A stretch of DNA of 64,000 nucleotides, from assembly GCF_042697365.1 (NCBI RefSeq), contig NZ_CP137604.1; one strand, given 5' to 3'. The position numbers were made by a program, and so were the translations under genes. The DNA is from Brucella pseudintermedia. Lineage in GTDB: Bacteria > Pseudomonadota > Alphaproteobacteria > Rhizobiales > Rhizobiaceae. The notes beneath the pieces are model-generated. The model was not told the DNA's origin, made no database searches, and saw only the letters and a list, made by a program, of their open reading frames with translations. This document shows positions 34,929-42,159 of this stretch, in pieces (within the stretch, counting starts at the first letter, position 1; every line of letters starts with the position of its first letter).

Positions 34929-35333
34929 ATGGCCCGCGTCACTGTTGAGGACTGCGTAGATAAGGTCGAGAACCGTTTTGAGCTGGTTCTGCTGGCTGGT
35001 CACCGTGCTCGCCAGATTTCCCAGGGTGCACAGATCACCATCGACCGCGACAACGACAAGAATCCCGTCGTTGCCCTGCGCGAGATCGCCGACGAAACCC
35101 TGTCGCCGGACGATCTGAAGGAAGACCTCATCCACTCGCTGCAGAAGCATGTGGAAGTCGATGAGCCGGAAGCGGCTGCACCTGCACAGATCGCCTCTTC
35201 GTCGGAAGACGTCGCGGAAGGCATTGCCGAAGCCGCTGAGGAAGATGTGGTTACTTTCGACCGCATGTCGGAAGAAGAGCTGCTCGCCGGTATCGAAGGC
35301 CTCGTTGCGCCTGAGAAGAACGACGATTTCTGA
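34929..35333 (+). CDS. rpoZ: RNA polymerase omega subunit
   Basis: Small subunit that helps assemble RNA polymerase and mediates ppGpp response. 134 aa. The N-terminal part MARVTVEDCVDKVENRFELV, then LAGHRARQIS, is the conserved omega core. The C-terminal half is an acidic Glu/Ala-rich extension, as is usual in alphaproteobacteria. It lies directly upstream of rsh, the ppGpp synthetase, the same pairing as rpoZ-spoT in enterobacteria, but here a terminator and a 326-base gap separate them. Confidence 0.97.
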   Translation: MARVTVEDCVDKVENRFELVLLAGHRARQISQGAQITIDRDNDKNPVVALREIADETLSPDDLKEDLIHSLQKHVEVDEPEAAAPAQIASSSEDVAEGIAEAAEEDVVTFDRMSEEELLAGIEGLVAPEKNDDF

Positions 35334-35659
35334 TCGTCCTCTGGGTTAATTCTTTTTGCATGCGCTGCGACTTTCCGGTCGTGGCGCATGTTTTTATGCG
35401 CCGGTGGCAGCCTGAACTATCGGTTGCGATTTTCGGAAAGGCGGGCGCGCAGCTTCGGTGGGTGGAGGCATCCTTTGTGCGTCGAGTGGACGCGCACCCC
35501 TTTAATGACGGGCCATTTCCGCCGGAAATTAATATTGTCGGCAGAAAATCAAATCTGAATGTCGAGAATTGTTCGATTTTCGGCGATTTTGGGTCAGAAT
35601 GCCCGATATGTTTGCCGCGTATGCATGCAAGTATCGGTTTCCAAAGGGAGTTTTCGTAG
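35334..35659. other. rpoZ-rsh intergenic region
   Basis: 326 bases holding the rpoZ terminator (35359-35395) and presumably the rsh promoter. A 99-codon frame through this gap has no ribosome-binding site and no recognisable motif, and is treated as spurious. Confidence 0.45.
35359..35395 (+). terminator. Rho-independent terminator of rpoZ
   Basis: Outer stem CATGCGC/GCGCATG (35359-35365 and 35384-35390) with inner CGAC/GTCG, followed by TTTTT. Confidence 0.9.
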
Positions 35660-37906
35660 ATGATGCGCCAATATGAGCTTGTGGAGCGTGTACAGCGATA
35701 CAAGCCTGACGTGAATGAGGCGCTTCTTAATAAGGCATATGTCTATGCCATGCAAAAGCATGGCAGTCAGAAACGTGCTTCCGGCGATCCCTATTTTTCC
35801 CATCCTCTCGAAGTCGCCGCGATCCTCACCGATATGCATCTCGACGAAGCGACGATTGCGATCGCCCTTCTGCACGATACGATTGAAGACACGACGGCAA
35901 CCCGACAGGAAATCGACCAGCTTTTCGGCCCCGAAATCGGCAAGCTTGTTGAAGGGCTGACCAAGCTCAAGAAGCTCGACCTCGTTTCAAAGAAGGCTGT
36001 GCAGGCGGAAAATCTTCGCAAGCTGCTTCTGGCGATTTCCGAAGATGTGCGCGTGCTTCTCGTCAAGCTCGCGGACCGTCTGCACAATATGCGCACGCTG
36101 GGCGTGATGCGGGAAGACAAGCGCCTGCGCATCGCCGAGGAAACGATGGATATCTATGCGCCGCTTGCTGGCCGCATGGGTATGCAGGACATGCGCGAAG
36201 AGCTTGAGGAACTTGCCTTCCGCTATATCAACCCGGATGCGTGGCGCGCGGTCACGGATCGTCTGGCAGAACTTCTGGAAAAGAACCGCGGCCTGCTGCA
36301 GAAGATCGAGAAGGACCTGTCCGAGATTTTCGAGAAACACGGCATCAAGGCCAGTGTGAAAAGCCGTCAGAAAAAGCCCTGGTCCGTCTTCCGAAAGATG
36401 GAAACAAAGGGGCTGTCGTTCGAGCAGCTTTCCGACATTTTCGGCTTCCGCGTCATGGTCGATACGGTGCAGGATTGCTATCGTGCGCTCGGTCTTATCC
36501 ATACGACCTGGTCGATGGTTCCGGGCCGGTTCAAGGATTATATCTCCACGCCGAAGCAGAATGACTACCGGTCGATCCACACCACCATCATCGGTCCGTC
36601 GCGCCAGCGTGTGGAGTTGCAGATTCGCACGCGCGAAATGGATGAGATTGCTGAATTCGGTGTCGCCGCCCACTCGATCTACAAGGATCGCGGCAGTGCG
36701 AACAATCCGCACAAGATCTCTACCGAGACCAATGCTTATGCATGGCTGCGCCAGACCATCGAGCAGCTTTCCGAAGGCGACAATCCGGAAGAATTTCTCG
36801 AACATACCAAACTTGAGCTTTTTCAGGATCAGGTCTTCTGCTTCACGCCCAAAGGCCGTCTCATCGCCTTGCCGCGCGGCGCGACCCCGATCGATTTCGC
36901 CTATGCCGTTCATACCGACATTGGCGACAGCTGCGTCGGGGCGAAGGTCAATGGCCGCATCATGCCGCTGATGACCGAGCTGAAGAACGGTGACGAAGTG
37001 GATATCATCCGTTCCAAGGCGCAGGTTCCCCCTGCCGCCTGGGAATCGCTTGTCGCGACCGGCAAGGCGCGCGCCGCCATCCGCCGTGCAACGCGCTCGG
37101 CAGTCCGCAAGCAATATTCGGGACTGGGCATGCGCATTCTCGAACGCGCTTTCGAGCGCGCCGGAAAGCCATTCAGCAAGGATATCCTGAAGCCGGGGCT
37201 GCCCCGTCTGGCGCGCAAGGATGTCGAGGACGTGCTGGCCGCAGTCGGCCGCGGTGAACTGCCGTCGACCGATGTCGTCAAGGCTGTTTATCCCGACTAT
37301 CAGGACACACGCGTGACCTCGCAGAATAACCCGGCCAAGACCGGCGAGAAGGGCTGGTTTAACATTCAGAACGCAGCCGGCATGATATTCAAGGTGCCGG
37401 AGGGTAGCGAGGACGCGACAAAGTCCGATGCCGACGCCGCGCCGAAACCGGGGAAAAAGGCATTGCCGATTCGCGGCACCAATTCGGACCTGCCGGTGCG
37501 CTTTGCCCCGGAAGGTGCCGTGCCCGGAGACCGTATCGTCGGCATTCTTCAGCCGGGCGCCGGCATCACGATCTATCCGATCCAGTCACCCGCGCTGACA
37601 GCCTATGACGATCAGCCGGAGCGCTGGATCGATGTGCGCTGGGACATTGACGAGCAGATGAGCGAGCGTTTCCCTGCGCGCGTCAGCGTGTCGGCCATCA
37701 ACTCGCCGGGCTCGCTGGCGGAGATCGCGCAGATCGTGGCGGCCAACGACGCGAATATTCACAATCTTTCCATGGTGCGGACCGCACCGGATTTCACCGA
37801 GATGATTATTGATGTCGAGGTTTGGGACCTCAAGCATCTCAACCGTATCATTTCCCAATTGAAAGAAAGCGCGAGCGTCAGTGGCGCGAAACGCGTGAAC
37901 GGATAG
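35660..37906 (+). CDS. rsh: Bifunctional (p)ppGpp synthetase/hydrolase Rsh
   Basis: Makes and degrades the stringent-response alarmone. 748 aa with the full Rel/Spo order. The HD hydrolase domain has ALLHDTIEDT and ADRLHNMRTL. The synthetase domain has DIFGFRVMVDT, GRFKDYISTPKQNDYRSIHT and VELQIRT. TGS (FTPKGRLIALPRGATPIDFA) and a C-terminal ACT domain (about residues 670-745) complete it. The Arg-Phe-Lys-Asp word in the synthetase loop fits the RxKD type of bifunctional enzymes. GGGAG precedes two adjacent ATG codons. pyrE follows after seven bases, likely in the same transcript. Confidence 0.97.
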   Translation: MMRQYELVERVQRYKPDVNEALLNKAYVYAMQKHGSQKRASGDPYFSHPLEVAAILTDMHLDEATIAIALLHDTIEDTTATRQEIDQLFGPEIGKLVEGLTKLKKLDLVSKKAVQAENLRKLLLAISEDVRVLLVKLADRLHNMRTLGVMREDKRLRIAEETMDIYAPLAGRMGMQDMREELEELAFRYINPDAWRAVTDRLAELLEKNRGLLQKIEKDLSEIFEKHGIKASVKSRQKKPWSVFRKMETKGLSFEQLSDIFGFRVMVDTVQDCYRALGLIHTTWSMVPGRFKDYISTPKQNDYRSIHTTIIGPSRQRVELQIRTREMDEIAEFGVAAHSIYKDRGSANNPHKISTETNAYAWLRQTIEQLSEGDNPEEFLEHTKLELFQDQVFCFTPKGRLIALPRGATPIDFAYAVHTDIGDSCVGAKVNGRIMPLMTELKNGDEVDIIRSKAQVPPAAWESLVATGKARAAIRRATRSAVRKQYSGLGMRILERAFERAGKPFSKDILKPGLPRLARKDVEDVLAAVGRGELPSTDVVKAVYPDYQDTRVTSQNNPAKTGEKGWFNIQNAAGMIFKVPEGSEDATKSDADAAPKPGKKALPIRGTNSDLPVRFAPEGAVPGDRIVGILQPGAGITIYPIQSPALTAYDDQPERWIDVRWDIDEQMSERFPARVSVSAINSPGSLAEIAQIVAANDANIHNLSMVRTAPDFTEMIIDVEVWDLKHLNRIISQLKESASVSGAKRVNG

Positions 37907-37913
37907 GACTAAG

Positions 37914-38492
37914 ATGAACACCGAAGATGTGCTTGCCGTCTTCCGCGAAGCGGGAGCGATCCTTGAAGGCCACTTTATTCTCACATCGGGCTTGCGCAGC
38001 CCCGTTTTTCTTCAAAAGGCGCGCGTTTTCATGCACGCCGACAAGACGGAAAAGCTCTGCAAGGCACTGGCGGCAAAGATCGAGGCGGCAAATCTCGGGG
38101 ACATCGATTACGTGGTCGGACCGGCGATTGGCGGCCTGATTCCTTCCTATGAGACCTCGCGTCATCTGCGCGTCCCGTCGGTCTGGGTGGAGCGCGAGAA
38201 CGGGGTGTTCCGCCTGCGGCGTTTCGAAGTGCCGAAAGGCGCGCGCGTCGTCATCGTGGAAGATATCGTCACGACAGGGCTTTCCATTCGCGAAACCATC
38301 GACTGCATGAAGGACCTTGGTATCGAAGTCGTGGCCGCGGCCTGCATCGTCGACCGCTCGGCGGGGAAGGCCGATGTCGGCACGAGGTTGATTTCTCTGG
38401 CCGAATATGAAGTTCCAGCCTATCCTGCGGATAAATTGCCGCCAGAGCTTGCTGCAATACCGGCTGTGAAGCCCGGTAGCCGCAACATTTAA
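37914..38492 (+). CDS. pyrE: Orotate phosphoribosyltransferase
   Basis: Makes orotidine 5'-phosphate from orotate and PRPP in pyrimidine synthesis. 192 aa. The start FREAGAILEGHFILTSGLRS is typical of the long alphaproteobacterial PyrE. The PRPP loop is VVIVEDIVTTGLSIRE, and the flexible loop region is WVERENGVFRLRRFE. It lies seven bases behind rsh. Downstream a 7-bp stem-loop probably ends the transcript. Confidence 0.96.
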   Translation: MNTEDVLAVFREAGAILEGHFILTSGLRSPVFLQKARVFMHADKTEKLCKALAAKIEAANLGDIDYVVGPAIGGLIPSYETSRHLRVPSVWVERENGVFRLRRFEVPKGARVVIVEDIVTTGLSIRETIDCMKDLGIEVVAAACIVDRSAGKADVGTRLISLAEYEVPAYPADKLPPELAAIPAVKPGSRNI

Positions 38493-38521
38493 GCAGGCCA
38501 GCCGACGGCTTTCCACACGCT

Positions 38522-38543
38522 GCAGGGGAGGATACACCCCTGC
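38522..38543 (+). terminator. Hairpin behind pyrE
   Basis: Stem GCAGGGG/CCCCTGC with an 8-base loop; no T-run follows, so termination is uncertain. Confidence 0.5.
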
Positions 38544-38588
38544 GGCGAAATTCCGCTTTGCGGGACGCGTTCTAGTTACCTATTTAGG

Positions 38589-38607
38589 GGGTGTCGCGAA
38601 GACACCC
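38589..38607 (+). promoter_or_regulatory. Stem-loop in the fnrN leader
   Basis: Perfect 7-bp stem GGGTGTC/GACACCC with a GCGAA pentaloop, 28 bases before the GTG start. It could affect fnrN mRNA stability or act as an operator. Confidence 0.4.
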
Positions 38608-38634
38608 TTCCGGCCCCGTAAACAGGATTCCATC

Positions 38635-39384
38635 GTGAGTGTAGCGCCTATCATATTCGATCCCAGGTCGCCCTATCGTGCGCCATGTGGGGTATGCGTG
38701 GATTGCGATGTTCGGCGGATGGCGGTTTGTGCTGCGCTGGACGATGGGGATCTCGGCGCTCTGGAAGCAATCATGACCTCCAAGCGGCTTGATGCCAATG
38801 AGCAGCTGGTGGAGGAGGGCGAGCCGAAGCGTCGTGTCTTCAGCCTGACTTCCGGCATGCTGCGCATCTATACGTCGCTTCCCGATGGGCGTCGGCAGAT
38901 TGCGGGTTTCCTGTTCCCCGGCGATTATCTCGGTCTCGCTGACGACGAGACTTACTCCCAGTCGGTCGAGGCTGTGGTGCCCTCGGTCCTGTGCGCCTTT
39001 TCCACCAGGGAGATGGACGACCTGATGGAGCGCTTTCCCAGGCTGAAGGAGCGCCTGCACCAGATGACGCGGGCCGCGCTTCGCACGGCGCGCGACAACC
39101 AACTGGTTCTCGGACGCCTTGCGCCGGTGGAAAAGCTGGCGAGCTTCCTACTGGTTCTTTCCGCCCGTGCGGAAAAGCGCGGTGAGAAGCCCAATCCGGT
39201 TCATCTTTCGATGAACCGTACCGACATTGCCGACTATCTTGGCCTGACGATTGAAACCGTCAGCCGCAGCTTCACAAAGCTGAAAACCCAAGGCCTGATT
39301 CAGTTGATAGACGCCAATACGGTGGAAATCCTGTCCCGCCGGTCGCTGGCGGCCGTTGCCGGAATGGACCCGGAGAGCCTTTAG
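38635..39384 (+). CDS. fnrN: FNR-type oxygen-sensing transcription regulator
   Basis: 249-aa Crp/Fnr-family activator of low-oxygen genes. The N-terminal Cys18, Cys21, Cys24 and Cys32, plus Cys120, offer the ligands for an oxygen-labile 4Fe-4S cluster, as in FNR. The effector domain spans about 45-150. The C-terminal helix-turn-helix reads RTDIADYLGLTIETVSRSFT, where Glu-x-x-Ser-Arg is the FNR-type recognition helix for TTGAT-N4-ATCAA. Such a box stands before the next gene, hemN. Translation starts at GTG 38635 behind AGGA. The TAG stop coincides with a possible remnant of the palindromic repeat. Confidence 0.93.
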   Translation: MSVAPIIFDPRSPYRAPCGVCVDCDVRRMAVCAALDDGDLGALEAIMTSKRLDANEQLVEEGEPKRRVFSLTSGMLRIYTSLPDGRRQIAGFLFPGDYLGLADDETYSQSVEAVVPSVLCAFSTREMDDLMERFPRLKERLHQMTRAALRTARDNQLVLGRLAPVEKLASFLLVLSARAEKRGEKPNPVHLSMNRTDIADYLGLTIETVSRSFTKLKTQGLIQLIDANTVEILSRRSLAAVAGMDPESL

Positions 39385-39402
39385 GGCTTTCCAGCAAAAT
39401 TT
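39382..39402 (+). repeat. Possible remnant of the palindromic repeat
   Basis: TAGGGCTTTCCAGCAAAATTT resembles the first 22 bases of the full repeats (TAGAGCATTTCCAGCAAAAG), with one base missing. It begins at the fnrN stop codon, as full copies do at glnE and recO. Confidence 0.45.
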
Positions 39403-39703
39403 CTGAGAAAATACTCTGATTTCGAGCCATCGCCGGGCCTGTTTGCGTTGATTCAAATCAATGCGGAGTCCGGCGGAACAGCCTATTCCTGACCATGGAA
39501 GTTGACGCGGCCTTGAGGGTCGCGCCGTTCAGAATGGGGAAAACAGGTGCTGTTGTGGTTGGGAATTGCAATATCGGCTGTCATGCATGCGGACTTCCTT
39601 GCCGCATCATGCCGTCTTGCCCCGCAGAATGTCGCCCCGGTTCGGGTGTGCGTATCCCGGGACGGGCTTCGCCGGAGCGCCCAACGCTTAAGGTGGACGC
39701 GCT
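39385..39703. other. fnrN-hemN intergenic region
   Basis: 319 bases with the anaerobox at 39448-39461 and the repeat remnant. A short Cys-rich frame at 39495-39722 lacks a ribosome-binding site and runs into hemN out of frame; it is considered spurious. Confidence 0.45.
39448..39461. promoter_or_regulatory. FNR/FixK anaerobox
   Basis: TTGATTCAAATCAA, a perfect match to the TTGAT-N4-ATCAA consensus, 243 bases upstream of the hemN start. Confidence 0.85.
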
Positions 39704-41038
39704 ATGCATGAAGAAGCGATAAGACGCTACGCGGCGTTGGCGGTTCCCAGATATACATCCTTTCCAACGGCTGCGGATTTCATACCGGTAGGTGTCGAGA
39801 CGACGCATCGCTGGCTGCGCCAGATCGGGCCGGAGGAAAGTGTCTCCCTTTACATCCATGTGCCTTATTGTCGGCAGTTGTGCCATTACTGCGGTTGCCA
39901 CGCAAAAATGGCTGTCCGCAACGATGTTGTCGAGAATTTCTGTACCGCTCTGCTGAGCGAAATCGAGACCGTCAGCAAGAGCCTGACCGCGCGGCCGAAC
40001 GTTGTCCATCTTCATTGGGGCGGGGGGACGCCCTCGATCTTGAACCCGCGCCAGTTTACCAGCATTCTGGCTGCACTGCGCGTTGCGTTCGACTTTTCGC
40101 CCGAGATGGAACATGCCATCGAGCTTGATCCGCGCACCGTCACGCCACAGCTCGCCCGTACGCTTTCGCTCATGGGCGTCAATCGCGCCAGCCTCGGCGT
40201 GCAGGATATCGACGCCGAGGTTCAGAAAGCCATCGGCCGCATCCAACCGATAGAGACGGTTGCCAAGGCAGCGAGTCTTCTGCGCGAAGTCGGTATCAAT
40301 CGGCTCAACTTCGATCTCATCTATGGCCTGCCGTTGCAGACGGTGGAGACATTGCGCGAGACCTGCGAAAAGGTTGCCGCGCTCAAGCCTGATCGCGTTG
40401 CCTGCTACGGCTATGCGCATCTTCCGCAGCGCCGCGCCAATCAGCGCCTCATCGATGCGAGCCTCCTGCCGGATGCCGATGAACGCTTCGCGCAGGCGCG
40501 CGTCGTCGCGGAAAGCTTCATCGATTTCGGTTATGAACCTGTGGGGATCGACCATTATGCATTGCCGGACGACAGTTTGGCCGTTGCCGCGCGCAACGGC
40601 ACGCTGCACCGCAATTTCCAGGGCTATACGGATGATCGCTGCCAGACTTTGATCGGCCTGGGTCCGTCATCGATTTCGCAGTTCCTCGGCGGCTATGCCC
40701 AGAATATTTCGGACGTGACGCAATATTCAAAACGCGTCCAAGCGGGTGAACTTGCAACGGTTCGCGGTTATGCAATGCGCGAAAGCGACCGTATCCGCGC
40801 CGGTATCATCACAGCGTTGATGTGCAATTTCCGGGTTGATCTGAACATGACCGCGCCGGGCGTGGAGTTTTCCGACGAAATGGCCCTGTTGCGCCCTCTG
40901 GTCGCGGACGGATTGGTGGAAATCCGTGGCGGGGTCATCAGCGCGACGAGCGACGGAAAGCCGCTGATCCGTCTGGTTGCTGCCGCTTTTGATGAATTTC
41001 GCAGGGAGACGATGCACGGCTTCAGTTTTGCCGTCTGA
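39704..41038 (+). CDS. hemN: Oxygen-independent coproporphyrinogen III oxidase
   Basis: Radical-SAM enzyme converting coproporphyrinogen III to protoporphyrinogen IX without oxygen. 444 aa. The cluster motif lies in YIHVPYCRQLCHYCGCHAK: Cys56, Cys60 and Cys63 bind 4Fe-4S and Cys65 is the extra Cys typical of true HemN. GGGTPSIL and NFDLIYGLPLQT follow as expected, and the C-terminal HemN domain is present. The anaerobox upstream and the preceding fnrN argue for induction at low oxygen. Two stem-loops follow, then an IS. Confidence 0.95.
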   Translation: MHEEAIRRYAALAVPRYTSFPTAADFIPVGVETTHRWLRQIGPEESVSLYIHVPYCRQLCHYCGCHAKMAVRNDVVENFCTALLSEIETVSKSLTARPNVVHLHWGGGTPSILNPRQFTSILAALRVAFDFSPEMEHAIELDPRTVTPQLARTLSLMGVNRASLGVQDIDAEVQKAIGRIQPIETVAKAASLLREVGINRLNFDLIYGLPLQTVETLRETCEKVAALKPDRVACYGYAHLPQRRANQRLIDASLLPDADERFAQARVVAESFIDFGYEPVGIDHYALPDDSLAVAARNGTLHRNFQGYTDDRCQTLIGLGPSSISQFLGGYAQNISDVTQYSKRVQAGELATVRGYAMRESDRIRAGIITALMCNFRVDLNMTAPGVEFSDEMALLRPLVADGLVEIRGGVISATSDGKPLIRLVAAAFDEFRRETMHGFSFAV

Positions 41039-41124
41039 ACTTGCGCTGGAACAAAGAGGTAGAGCGAAAGAAGCTCTATCAAAAGAATGCTGCTGCACCG
41101 GGCCGTCAAAAGGTCAGTGGCATG

Positions 41125-41165
41125 GGAGCACCGCCGTTGGGGGACGTGCGGTGCTCCACTGTTTT
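41125..41165 (+). terminator. Terminator-like hairpin behind hemN
   Basis: Perfect 10-bp stem GGAGCACCGC/GCGGTGCTCC with a 13-base loop; GTTTT follows. Confidence 0.65.
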
Positions 41166-41168
41166 AGA

Positions 41169-41208
41169 GCACAGCCCGGAAGCCGGATGGCTTTCGGGCT
41201 GTGCGTTT
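41169..41208 (+). terminator. Second hairpin directly before the IS
   Basis: Stem GCACAGCCCG ... CGGGCTGTGC (41169-41178 and 41195-41204), with further pairing inside, followed by GTTT. The IS left end begins at 41210. Confidence 0.6.
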
Positions 41209-41283
41209 AGGTGACATACCCATAAAATAGTTTTCGGTTTGAATGGCTTGTGATTCACTGTCTCCATTGATTTGGAGGCAGCG

Positions 41284-41649
41284 ATGGCGCGTTTTGATTT
41301 AACAGATTTCGAATGGTCCGTGATTGAACCACTTCTTCCGACCAAGGTGCGAGGTAAGCCTCGCGTTGACGATCGACGTGTTTTGAACGGTATCTTCTGG
41401 CGTCTGAGAACGGGGGCGCCATGGGCAGACATTCCAGCCCGCTACGGGCCTTATACGACGTGTGTAAATCGCTTTAACCGCTGGCGTCGTGCTGGGCACT
41501 GGGCACGTATTCTCAACGCAATATCAGAAGCTTATGATGGCGACATTCAGATGATCGACTCCTCGTCAATCCGCGTCCATCAACATGCGGCCAACGGTCA
41601 AAAAAAGACGAGCGATCCAGTTGCATGGGTCGTTCGCGCGGCGGCCTGA
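41284..41649 (+). CDS. IS transposase, first frame (orfA)
   Basis: 121 codons from ATG 41284, with GGAG seven bases upstream. It holds the N-terminal DUF4096-like DNA-binding part (DLTDFEWSVIEPLLPTKVRG), the WRLRTGAPWADIPARYGP block and the first catalytic Asp (QMIDSSSIRVHQ). It stops at 41647-41649. An A-AAA-AAG heptamer at 41601-41607 lies exactly in frame, so ribosomes can slip -1 into the second frame and make one full transposase of about 255 aa. The TTG at 41272 is a less likely start. Confidence 0.9.
   Translation: MARFDLTDFEWSVIEPLLPTKVRGKPRVDDRRVLNGIFWRLRTGAPWADIPARYGPYTTCVNRFNRWRRAGHWARILNAISEAYDGDIQMIDSSSIRVHQHAANGQKKTSDPVAWVVRAAA
41601..41607 (+). promoter_or_regulatory. Programmed -1 frameshift site
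   Basis: Heptamer A AAA AAG in the orfA frame, the standard bacterial slippery sequence. Slipping back one base joins orfA to orfB without an intervening stop (next codons GAC GAG CGA). Confidence 0.85.
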
Positions 41650-42053
41650 CCACAAAAATTCATGCACTTGTTGATGCTGATGGTCGCCCAATTCGTCTGA
41701 AGCTGACTGCCGGACAAGCACATGACGGACGTTCGGCAGCCGATATGTTTGAGACGCTCGGGTCTGGGCAGATACTATTGGCAGATCGCGCTTACGACAG
41801 CGACAGCTTGCGTCAAAGTCTCTCAGAACGAGGAGCATGGGGCTGCATTCGCCCCATGCCAAACCGTGTGAATATCCCCGCCTTCAGTCCATGGCTCTAT
41901 AAACAACGTAACGCTGTCGAAAGGTTCTTCAACAAACTCAAACACTTCCGGGCCATCGCAACCCGATACGACAAACGCGATGATAATTTCCTCGCATCTA
42001 TCCAGCTTGCTTCAATTCGTATTTGGCTTCGATCTTATGAGTCGGTCACCTAG
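41625..42053 (+). CDS. IS transposase, second frame (orfB)
   Basis: Carries GRSRGGLTTKIHALVDADG, the second catalytic Asp (LLADRAYDSD) and the Y-R-E region with the catalytic Glu (NAVERFFNKLKHFRAIATRY, then DK). By itself it has an ATG at 41625, but the frame is open upstream to the slip site, so it is read mainly as the second half of a fusion after -1 frameshifting. Its TAG stop is made of the TA target copy plus the G of the neighbouring palindromic repeat, thus outside the IS proper. Confidence 0.88.
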   Translation: MGRSRGGLTTKIHALVDADGRPIRLKLTAGQAHDGRSAADMFETLGSGQILLADRAYDSDSLRQSLSERGAWGCIRPMPNRVNIPAFSPWLYKQRNAVERFFNKLKHFRAIATRYDKRDDNFLASIQLASIRIWLRSYESVT

Positions 42054-42155
42054 AGCGGTTCCTGTTCTAACAGAATCGCCGGAACCGCTCTAACTATTTG
42101 TTTTATCGCATTATCCAACGCAAAACCGTTTCACACTTTTGCTGGAAATGCTCTA
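42051..42155 (-). repeat. 105-bp palindromic repeat (Bru-RS-like), copy 3
   Basis: Reverse complement of the copy at 48995 with very few changes. Its CTCTA end abuts the IS right end. It lies five bases before the stop of the Fsr-like gene. Confidence 0.9.
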
Positions 42156-42159
42156 AGGA

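Larger units (their letters stand above)
41210..42050 (+). mobile_element. IS5-family (IS427 group) insertion sequence, 841 bp, IS711-like
   Basis: Left end GGTGACATACCCATAAAAT and right end (reverse complement) GGTGACCGACTCATAAGAT are inverted repeats matching at 14 of 19 positions. TA flanks both sides (41208-41209 and 42051-42052), the target duplication expected for the IS427 group. It carries two overlapping transposase frames with a -1 frameshift site. Length and structure fit IS711 (IS6501) of Brucella, about 842 bp; identity cannot be tested here. It is joined directly to a palindromic repeat. Confidence 0.92.

Noticed and set aside
35360..35659. 99-codon frame between rpoZ and rsh
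   Set aside because: It starts inside the rpoZ terminator hairpin and has no ribosome-binding site.
35987..37114. 375-codon minus-strand frame opposite rsh
   Set aside because: Antisense to a complete, conserved gene and without start signals.
39495..39722. 75-codon Cys-rich frame between fnrN and hemN
   Set aside because: No ribosome-binding site and it overlaps the hemN start in another frame.
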